A DNA stretch of 6,421 nt. Origin: an uncultured Muribaculaceae bacterium (GTDB lineage Bacteria > Bacteroidota > Bacteroidia > Bacteroidales > Muribaculaceae). Positions within the stretch are counted from its first letter, which is position 1, and each line of letters begins with the position of its first letter. A program made the position numbers and the translations under genes. The stretch spans positions 1-6,421 of the forward strand of contig CAJUKF010000030.1 of NCBI GenBank assembly GCA_910587355.1. The letters run 5' to 3'. This document shows positions 1-5,618 of the stretch, one piece after another. Below the pieces are notes generated by a model. It saw only the letters and a list, made by a program, of their open reading frames with translations. It made no database searches and was not told the DNA's origin.

Positions 1-91
1 TAACACTATGCTCCGACATCATCGCTCACCAACCGGAAAAATCCGCTGACCCGAAATCTCCGTTCGCGCCGGACGCCACCAACGCCGGCAG
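1..91. other. Leading segment with no intact gene; may hold the displaced N-terminal part of the UpxY-like gene
   Basis: No complete gene is visible here. The reading frame of the following antiterminator gene is open back to a TGA at 47-49. Codons 50-91 read as a basic stretch ending in RRQ directly before VPVITDLLFV, which looks like a natural UpxY-type sequence and so may be genuine coding. The frame whose codons begin at position 3 is open from the window edge to a TAA at 99-101. It could be the end of another gene, or the N-terminal part of the antiterminator if there is a frameshift between about 47 and 92. A small hairpin (CGGA, 4-nt loop, TCCG at 34-45) is too short to call a terminator. 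Confidence 0.4.
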
Positions 92-472
92 GTGCCCGTA
101 ATCACTGACCTGCTTTTTGTCCGCGCTGCCAAAGAAACCCTCGATGTGGAAATCGAAAGAATACCCACATTGCAGTACAGATATCGCCGTGGCGCCACAA
201 TCAGTTGCCCGATGACTGTACGCGACATTGACATGAAGCGTTTCATCGAGGCCGTAAAGCAATCAGATGATGTGCTCTACTACTCGCTGGAGGAAATCAC
301 CCCCGACATGTACGGCAAAGAAATACTGGTGGTAGGCGGTCCGCTCGACGGCTACAAAGGGCGCCTCCTCTCGATGCGCGGCTCACGCAAAAGACGCCTG
401 CTGGTCGAAATTCCCGACTTCATGGCCGCCGCCGTGGAAGTGCGTCCCGAATTCATACAATACGTAAAATGA
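92..472 (+). CDS. NusG-like transcription antiterminator, UpxY type, short at the N-terminus
   Basis: This 126-residue product matches the C-terminal two thirds of UpxY/NusG-like proteins. In Bacteroides these bind RNA polymerase and allow it to read through long capsule operons. Visible are the end of the NGN domain (PVITDLLFVRAAKE, residues 2-15, the usual LxFVR strand) and a KOW-like segment at about residues 76-106 (KEILVVGGPLDGYKGRLLSMRG), followed by a VEIP strand and an AAAVEVRPEFI ending typical of the family. The family usually has about 160-190 residues, so some 40-60 N-terminal residues, including the first NGN strand with its WY motif, are missing. The only supportable start in the open frame is GTG at 92, because an in-frame TGA lies at 47-49. 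The gene is therefore truncated, frameshifted, or affected by a sequencing error. Its stop overlaps the next start (ATGA at 469-472). GC is high, like the HAD gene and unlike the genes downstream. The family call is firm; whether it is functional is not. Confidence 0.75.
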   Translation: MPVITDLLFVRAAKETLDVEIERIPTLQYRYRRGATISCPMTVRDIDMKRFIEAVKQSDDVLYYSLEEITPDMYGKEILVVGGPLDGYKGRLLSMRGSRKRRLLVEIPDFMAAAVEVRPEFIQYVK

Positions 473-912
473 CAATAGCAGTAGACTTCGACGGCACAAT
501 CGTCGAGCACCGTTATCCTGCCATAGGTAAAGAGCGCCCTTTCGCCGTAGCTACTCTGCGGCAGCTCCAGCGTGACATGCCCGACCTCCATCTCATCCTG
601 TGGACAGTCCGTGAAGGCGAGCTCCTCGAACAGGCAGTGGCATGGTGCGCCGAGCGAGGCCTCGAATTCTACGCCGTCAACTCCAACTACCCCGAGGAAC
701 TTCCCTCGCCGTCGGCCGGCAATCAGGGCTGCCGCAAAGTCACCGCCGACATCTACATCGACGACCGCAACCTCGACGGGCTGCCGGAATGGACGGAAAT
801 CTATAGGCGAGTGAGGGGAGAACATATAAATGCTCCGACAGAAAGCCGACACTCCTTTATCAGTCGACTATTTACAAGAATTCCCGTAAAAAAAGATAAT
901 ATTTATGAATAA
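469..912 (+). CDS. Small HAD-superfamily protein (BT0820-like) of polysaccharide loci
   Basis: This 147-residue soluble protein has a clear HAD-fold signature. The N-terminus holds motif I with the nucleophile and acid/base aspartates (VDFDGTIVEH, D6 and D8). A motif II candidate is T46 in LILWTVREGE, K90 is a candidate motif III lysine, and the acidic motif IV is ADIYIDDRN (D94, D98, D99). All catalytic positions of a Mg-dependent phosphatase or phosphotransferase appear present. I recall similar proteins as BT0820-like HAD hydrolases beside NusG-like genes in Bacteroidales; the substrate is unknown to me, and a phosphosugar is only a guess. The gene overlaps the antiterminator by 4 bp and the next gene by 8 bp. 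The core is GC-rich (37 of 60 at 721-780), but the last 30 or so codons are AT-rich (21 of 60 at 841-900), so the C-terminal tail from about residue 115 may come from a different source. An alternative start is not needed, because MTIAVDFDG is the natural beginning. Confidence 0.85.
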   Translation: MTIAVDFDGTIVEHRYPAIGKERPFAVATLRQLQRDMPDLHLILWTVREGELLEQAVAWCAERGLEFYAVNSNYPEELPSPSAGNQGCRKVTADIYIDDRNLDGLPEWTEIYRRVRGEHINAPTESRHSFISRLFTRIPVKKDNIYE

Positions 913-2026
913 TGGTTTGATGCCAAAAGATAAAGTAAAGAAACTGATTCTTTTCAGAATACCGATGACAATCTGTAATTTCCGTTGTCATTACTGTTAT
1001 CTTGCACAGCGACCTGTACATTTTGAGGGAATTCAACCTAAGATGGAATATACTCCCGAAGAAGTGGCCTATGCCATTCGTCCGGAAAGGCTTGGTGGCT
1101 ATGCATATATTAATTTATGTGCAGACGGAGAGACGCTTCTTGTCAAGGATATTGACATTTATGCCCGGAAAATGGTTGAGAGCGGCCATTTTCTTGAGAT
1201 TGTATCCAATATGACTATAACTCCGGTGCTTGAAAAGATATTAAGCTGGCCTAAAGAGCTTCTTGAGCATGTCGAATTCAAGTGCTCATTCCATTATCTT
1301 GAGTTAAAGAAACATAACAAACTTGCACTCTTTGCAGAGAATATCCATAAAGTATGGTCTGCAGGCGCTTCGGCCAACATAGAAATCACGCCGTCGGACG
1401 AACTCATACCCTATATTGACGAGGTGATGGAATTCTCCATGAAGGAGTTCGGCGCCCTACCGCATATAACAATTGCGAGAGATGACCGCACCGATGGCAT
1501 TGATTATCTTACATCGCTTCCGATGGAAGAATATGACAGAGCGTGGAGCCGTTTCGGCTCGGGATTCTGGGAATTCAAGAAAACTATTTTCGGAAAACGC
1601 CAGACCAAATTCTGCTATGCAGGGGCATGGAGTGCCTATGTGGACTTGACGACAGGCAATGCTAGGCAATGCTATTGTGGCCAGTCACTCGGTAATGTGT
1701 TCGAGAATCCCGAGATGGCTTTTCCTGAGAAACCTATTGGCAGATGCTCTTTGGCACATTGCTATAATGGGCATACGTTTTTGAGTTGGGGATTGATTCC
1801 AGGCTACGCTGTGCGCTATGGAGACATCAGAAATAGGCTAACTACCTGTGGGGGGGGGAGTTGGCTGCGTCCTGAACTGCATCGGTTTTTCAATTCAAAA
1901 CTTGAGGAATCGAATGACTTATGTCGGAGCGAACAGATTGTTCTTGCAAGACAATATTTATACGGAGCATACCGCAAATCACGACATCTTGCAGGACGGC
2001 TTAAAAACAAAATGCTTGGGAGATGA
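905..2026 (+). CDS. Radical SAM protein with cysteine-rich C-terminal region, polysaccharide-locus type
   Basis: This 373-residue protein carries the radical SAM 4Fe-4S motif CxxxCxxC at C24, C28 and C31 (TICNFRCHYCY). A likely AdoMet-binding GE motif follows at residues 73-76 (ADGE). The middle region fits a partial TIM barrel. The C-terminal part has further cysteines at 237, 256, 258, 281, 286 and 315 (FCYAGAWSAY, QCYCGQ, CSLAHCYNGH), suggesting one or two auxiliary clusters as in SPASM or twitch enzymes. No specific reaction can be assigned. The context, with the start inside the HAD gene (8-bp overlap) and the stop in an ATGA overlap with a pyruvyl transferase family gene, suggests a role in making or modifying a sugar or its substituent; this is inference. 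ATG at 905 is used here, and ATG at 920 (residue 6) is an equally plausible start. The coding region contains a G9 tract and a 10-bp tandem repeat, listed separately. GC is low at the start (15 of 60 at 901-960). Confidence 0.85.
   Translation: MNNGLMPKDKVKKLILFRIPMTICNFRCHYCYLAQRPVHFEGIQPKMEYTPEEVAYAIRPERLGGYAYINLCADGETLLVKDIDIYARKMVESGHFLEIVSNMTITPVLEKILSWPKELLEHVEFKCSFHYLELKKHNKLALFAENIHKVWSAGASANIEITPSDELIPYIDEVMEFSMKEFGALPHITIARDDRTDGIDYLTSLPMEEYDRAWSRFGSGFWEFKKTIFGKRQTKFCYAGAWSAYVDLTTGNARQCYCGQSLGNVFENPEMAFPEKPIGRCSLAHCYNGHTFLSWGLIPGYAVRYGDIRNRLTTCGGGSWLRPELHRFFNSKLEESNDLCRSEQIVLARQYLYGAYRKSRHLAGRLKNKMLGR
1654..1674 (+). repeat. 10-bp tandem direct repeat, 2.1 copies, inside the radical SAM gene
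   Basis: The unit AGGCAATGCT occurs at 1654-1663 and again at 1664-1673, and the first base of the unit recurs at 1674. It encodes part of the GNARQCYCG segment that carries C256 and C258. The unit is not a multiple of three, so gain or loss of a copy would shift the reading frame. The present two-copy state keeps the gene open. Confidence 0.9.
1850..1858 (+). repeat. Poly-G tract (G9) inside the radical SAM gene, candidate phase-variation site
   Basis: Nine consecutive G's follow TGT (C315) and encode Gly-Gly-Gly at residues 316-318, before Ser-Trp. In the G9 state the frame continues to the natural ATGA junction at 2023-2026. Loss of one G would direct translation into a different frame that stops at 2090 (about 394 residues). 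Gain of one G would stop at the TGA now at 1873-1875 (about 323 residues). The tract is plain in the sequence; slippage is an inference. Confidence 0.85.
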
Positions 2027-2979
2027 ACCACATCGAGAAGAAACATCAATTGGAGAAGATTATCGAAAAAATCCTTCTCCCGATGATTGACAATGACTAT
2101 GTGCTTTATGGATTGCCATACTATAATAACATAGGAGATACTCTTATTTGGAACGGCGAGCTTGAATTGCTGAAAAAAGTAAGGCACAAATGTGTCGGTG
2201 TATGCGGCTGGAACAGTTATCCTCGTACAAAATTGCCCAAGAATATTATCATATTAGTTACCGGAGGAGGTTATTTCGGTGATATATGGAGATATGGGTG
2301 GGAGTCAGTGCTCGATGGCATTGAACCAAACAAAGACAACAGAATTATCATATTGCCCAATACTATCGGCTATATGAATGAAAAGCTGCGAGACACGGAT
2401 GCAGCCTATCTTGCCCAATTTCCGAATCTCACAATCTGTACACGCGATAATATATCTTATCAGTACGCCAGACAGTATTTTTCCAATAATACGGTATTGG
2501 TGCCGGATATGGCGTTCTGTATGTCAGAACGTTTCTTAAACCGATGGGCAAATAAAAAAGCTTCAAAAGGCGTACTTTTGTTCAAGCGCAACGACAAGGA
2601 ATGCCCGGATATCGACTTCAAAATAGATGAAAAGGAGTATGATATCCACGATTGGCTTCCTATGGAAAGGGACCTCCCATCCGAGCATTATTTTAAATCA
2701 GTTTTACGCCGTCTGCATTATCTGAAATATTTAGGTGCAGACACATCAGTGAAGGCCGAAGATATTCTTTATAAAAATTATTATCGCAGACTCATGACGC
2801 TTTTGGGTGTAAAACAATTATCCGCTTATTCTAAAATTTACACAACCCGGCTTCATGCCATGATATTAGGTCTGATGCTCGGACGTGACATCGTAATGAT
2901 TGACAACAACTACGGTAAATTGAGTTCTTATTACGACACATGGCTTACGGATTGTGATAATGTCACAGTAATGAAATAA
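2023..2979 (+). CDS. Polysaccharide pyruvyl transferase family protein
   Basis: This 318-residue cytoplasmic protein has the pattern of the polysaccharide pyruvyl transferase family (CsaB/ExoV/EpsO-like). Members transfer pyruvate from phosphoenolpyruvate to a sugar as a ketal, though some have other roles. Motifs in order: an N-terminal NNIGDTLIW (residues 35-43), a glycine-rich VTGGGYFGDIW (79-89), LPNTIGY (111-117), CTRDN (139-143), VPDMAF (160-165), LLFKRND (185-191), and the C-terminal block TTRLHAMILGLMLGRD (274-289) followed by DNNYGKLSSYYDTW (294-307). The TRLHA and NNYGK blocks are the most diagnostic and are expected to form the donor site. Length is normal for the family. The start ATG lies inside the stop of the radical SAM gene (ATGA, 4-bp overlap), so translational coupling is likely. 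The stop abuts the flippase start directly. Family confidence is high; the acceptor sugar, and whether pyruvate is the true group, cannot be read from the sequence. Confidence 0.87.
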   Translation: MNHIEKKHQLEKIIEKILLPMIDNDYVLYGLPYYNNIGDTLIWNGELELLKKVRHKCVGVCGWNSYPRTKLPKNIIILVTGGGYFGDIWRYGWESVLDGIEPNKDNRIIILPNTIGYMNEKLRDTDAAYLAQFPNLTICTRDNISYQYARQYFSNNTVLVPDMAFCMSERFLNRWANKKASKGVLLFKRNDKECPDIDFKIDEKEYDIHDWLPMERDLPSEHYFKSVLRRLHYLKYLGADTSVKAEDILYKNYYRRLMTLLGVKQLSAYSKIYTTRLHAMILGLMLGRDIVMIDNNYGKLSSYYDTWLTDCDNVTVMK

Positions 2980-4554
2980 ATGGCTTTGGCTCAGATTTCT
3001 GATAAATCTTCCGCCTGGAGAAGCGGCAACCGACAGATTGCCGTAAATATGGTTGCAACCATACTTTCTTACGGCATTTCGTTGGGAATATCGTTTTTTC
3101 TGACGCCATATATCGTATCCAGGCTCGGAGCGGCTGCTTACGGTTTCCTCGGTCTTTCCAACAATATCATAGGGTATACCTCCCTTATCACCGTAGCCCT
3201 TAATTCAATGGCCGGCCGTTTCGTCAGTATACATTACCATAAAGGAGATTATGACACCGCCAACCGGTATATGTCATCGACAGTAGTCGGTAATATTGGT
3301 CTTGCCGTTCTGATTGTCATGACTCTTGGTATCCTTACATTCTTTCTTGAAGACATAATCAATATACCTCCGGACCTCGTCGGAGATGTAAAGTTTCTTT
3401 TTACGCTACTTTTTGTCAACGGTGCTGTGGGGTTGTGTACCAGCGTAATCAATTTTCCTACATTTATCAAGAACAGGCTTGACCTTGGCAATATATACGG
3501 AATAATCGGTAATCTGCTCAGGGTTGTGCTTATAATAGTAGCCTACGGTTTCTTTCCGGCTCATATATGGTATATCGGTGCCGTAGGGCTGTTATGTTCG
3601 TTTTACAGTATCTTTGTCAACTACGGATTGTATCGTCGTCTGACTCCGGAACTGAAATTCAAAATTTCATCATATCGTCTCAAACTTGTGTGGGAAATGT
3701 CGAAAGAAGGCGCATGGAATCTTCTTTCTCAATTCAGCTCTATCCTGAATCAAGGTCTCGAACTTCTGCTGGCTAATATTTTCGTCGGAGCATATTACAT
3801 GGGAATTTTGTCCATCACAAAAACCTTGCCCTTCATCATTTTAGGAATTTTTGCTGCACTCGGTGGAAATTTTCATCCTGAAGCAGTCAAATTATATGCC
3901 GAAAAAAATCTTATTGCGATGCGCAATATGCTGGTAAAGGGCATCCGGATACTTGGGGCCATTGCTGCCATACCTTGTGCCGGTGTAATGGCTTACGGAG
4001 ATATATTCTATGCATCGTGGTTGCCGGGCCAAGACTATGCACTGCTGTATCATATCAGTGTTGTCACCATGATATGGCTCACCACCACGTTGCCCACACA
4101 GACGCTGTGGTATATATTTACAATCACAAAAACTGTGCGCTATTCATCAACGGTCATAATAAAATACGGCATAGCCAATTGCATATTAGCCATCGCAGCA
4201 GTCAATATTTTTCACGACGACCTCATGAAAATATATGCTATAGTAGGTATTCAGAGTGTTTTAGGCATATTCCGTTTTACCACCTTTCTCCCGTTTCTTG
4301 GTGCAAAAGTTCTGCAATTGCCCAAGTATACTTTCTTCAGGCCGCTCATGAATTATCTGCTTGCAACAGCTGTTATCACTGGTATAAGTCTCTTATTCAA
4401 GCATCTTTTCATTCATAATTACAGTTGGTGGACTCTAATTGCCGGTGCGTGCTTTACAACTGCTGTGGGTGTTGCAATTTCTTCGGTATTTATTCTCACG
4501 AAGACCGACCGTGAATTCATACTTTCCAAACTTCCTGTATTCAATAGACGATGA
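2980..4554 (+). CDS. wzx: Wzx-type polysaccharide flippase (MOP superfamily)
   Basis: This 524-residue integral inner-membrane protein is expected to translocate undecaprenyl-linked repeat units to the periplasmic face. The N-terminus has a short hydrophilic lead, then RQIAVNMVATILSYGISLG and FFLTPYIVSRLGAAAYGFLGL (about residues 18-60), the typical first helices and the LTPYIVxxLG signature of Wzx/MATE-like transporters. Further hydrophobic segments lie at about 66-78, 103-123, 138-158, 172-190, 196-214, 243-275, 283-295, 322-340, 357-380, 394-410, 417-440, 455-475 and 483-506, close to the usual 12-14 helices. A charged tail ends in NRR. Length is slightly above the common 420-510. The start ATG follows the preceding TAA without a gap (TAAATG), and the stop overlaps the next start (ATGA at 4551-4554). 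No Wzy polymerase is visible in this window, so it may lie downstream. Substrate specificity cannot be inferred. Confidence 0.9.
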   Translation: MALAQISDKSSAWRSGNRQIAVNMVATILSYGISLGISFFLTPYIVSRLGAAAYGFLGLSNNIIGYTSLITVALNSMAGRFVSIHYHKGDYDTANRYMSSTVVGNIGLAVLIVMTLGILTFFLEDIINIPPDLVGDVKFLFTLLFVNGAVGLCTSVINFPTFIKNRLDLGNIYGIIGNLLRVVLIIVAYGFFPAHIWYIGAVGLLCSFYSIFVNYGLYRRLTPELKFKISSYRLKLVWEMSKEGAWNLLSQFSSILNQGLELLLANIFVGAYYMGILSITKTLPFIILGIFAALGGNFHPEAVKLYAEKNLIAMRNMLVKGIRILGAIAAIPCAGVMAYGDIFYASWLPGQDYALLYHISVVTMIWLTTTLPTQTLWYIFTITKTVRYSSTVIIKYGIANCILAIAAVNIFHDDLMKIYAIVGIQSVLGIFRFTTFLPFLGAKVLQLPKYTFFRPLMNYLLATAVITGISLLFKHLFIHNYSWWTLIAGACFTTAVGVAISSVFILTKTDREFILSKLPVFNRR

Positions 4555-5618
4555 AAACAATCGACCTCTCAGTAATAATCCCGGTTTACAACGTTGAGGC
4601 ATATGTTGAGGCATGTTTGTGTTCTGTCATGGAGCAGGAGCACGTCGGCTTTGAAGTTGAATGTATTATTGTCGATGACCGCGGGCGTGACGGGAGTATG
4701 AACGTTGTACGTCGTACACTTGATACCTATAAAGGTGACATCGAATTCAAGATTATCGAGCATGACGAAAATCACGGTCTTTCGGCGGCCCGCAATACGG
4801 CAATCCGGGAAGCGCGTGGCAAGTATGTGACATTCCTCGACAGCGACGACCGCCTCCTGCCCGGTGCACTCGCCGGGATGTATCAGCTCACTGTCAAATA
4901 TCCCGGAGTAGATATCGTTCAGGGTGAAGTGCAACTGGATAAACCAGCTAAATGGCTCGGACGGTATTTCAATGTTTCGAGTGCGGAGCTCCCGGAATGT
5001 ATCACAGATAGAAGCACTGCTAAGCGGATAATTCTTTTCGAAATACCCGTTACTGCATGGGCCAAACTTATCCGTCGTGAGTTTATTACCGACAATAATC
5101 TTTATTACGTCGAGGGAATGATTCACGAGGATGATATGTGGGACCTTTGTGCAAGTCAGTATATTGAATGCATAGCATTCTATTTCACACCTGTGTATTA
5201 TTACAATAATTATATAGCCAATAGTATAATGGGTAATCCGGATAAAACGCGCAGTTTCGTTGCTAAAATGATGATAATAGAGAAAGCGACTGAATTATTT
5301 GCTCATAATCCATGCCAATATTATTATGATTATATACTTTGGAAGCTTGAAATATCAAATAAGATAGCTCTTTGGGCCGATGTTTCAGACAAGATGATTG
5401 CTAAAAAAGCAATTGACGGAATGAGGAAAGCGGTTAAGGATACTAAATGTTTCCCATTGAATATGGCTGCTTGTTATTTTTCCCTTCCCCCTGTTATATG
5501 TAATAACCAAATAATAGCTCCTATTTGTCGTCGGCTTTTAAGAAAGTATAGCAATTTTTATTCGCAAAAAACTGTAAGTAATGATTCCGAAGATTTCAGT
5601 CATAGTTCCGGTTTATAA
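4551..5618 (+). CDS. Glycosyltransferase family 2 (GT-A fold)
   Basis: This 355-residue protein is expected to act at the cytoplasmic face and add one sugar to the lipid-linked repeat unit. The GT-A domain begins with LSVIIPVYNVEAYVEACL (residues 6-23). The nucleotide-binding VDDRGRDGS (41-49) is a variant of the canonical VDDGSTDGS. GLSAARNTAIREARGKYV (76-93) follows, then the metal-binding DXD in FLDSDD (95-100). A WAKLIRREFI segment (170-179) and the acidic HEDDMWD (192-198), candidate for the catalytic base, complete the domain. The rest is a tyrosine-rich C-terminal region. The start overlaps the flippase stop (ATGA). The last 12 residues are encoded in DNA that also encodes the start of the next gene in another frame, so this tail is probably not ancestral. 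GC falls from about 62% at 4801-4860 to about 27% at 5161-5220, suggesting a mosaic gene. The sugar donor is unknown. Confidence 0.88.
   Translation: MKTIDLSVIIPVYNVEAYVEACLCSVMEQEHVGFEVECIIVDDRGRDGSMNVVRRTLDTYKGDIEFKIIEHDENHGLSAARNTAIREARGKYVTFLDSDDRLLPGALAGMYQLTVKYPGVDIVQGEVQLDKPAKWLGRYFNVSSAELPECITDRSTAKRIILFEIPVTAWAKLIRREFITDNNLYYVEGMIHEDDMWDLCASQYIECIAFYFTPVYYYNNYIANSIMGNPDKTRSFVAKMMIIEKATELFAHNPCQYYYDYILWKLEISNKIALWADVSDKMIAKKAIDGMRKAVKDTKCFPLNMAACYFSLPPVICNNQIIAPICRRLLRKYSNFYSQKTVSNDSEDFSHSSGL

Noticed and set aside
34..45. Small hairpin before the antiterminator gene.
   Set aside because: The four-base-pair stem is too short to support a terminator or regulatory element.
352..852. 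Long open frame on the minus strand across the antiterminator and HAD genes.
   Set aside because: It is a mirror of GC-rich coding DNA, has no recognisable motif, and the plus-strand genes there have clear family motifs.
1848..2090. Alternative plus-strand frame of about 80 codons spanning the radical SAM/pyruvyl transferase junction.
   Set aside because: Not a gene on its own: it begins in the G9 tract and ends inside the next gene. It matters only as the tail that would be made if one G were lost.
4593..4614. Direct repeat of GTTGAGGCAT with 12-bp period at the start of the first glycosyltransferase.
   Set aside because: It encodes VEAYVEAC, in line with the usual GT2 N-terminal helix, and its period keeps the frame; probably chance.
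4569..5126. Open frame of 185 codons on the minus strand opposite the first glycosyltransferase.
   Set aside because: It lies wholly within the conserved GT2 domain and shows no motif, so it is a shadow of that gene.
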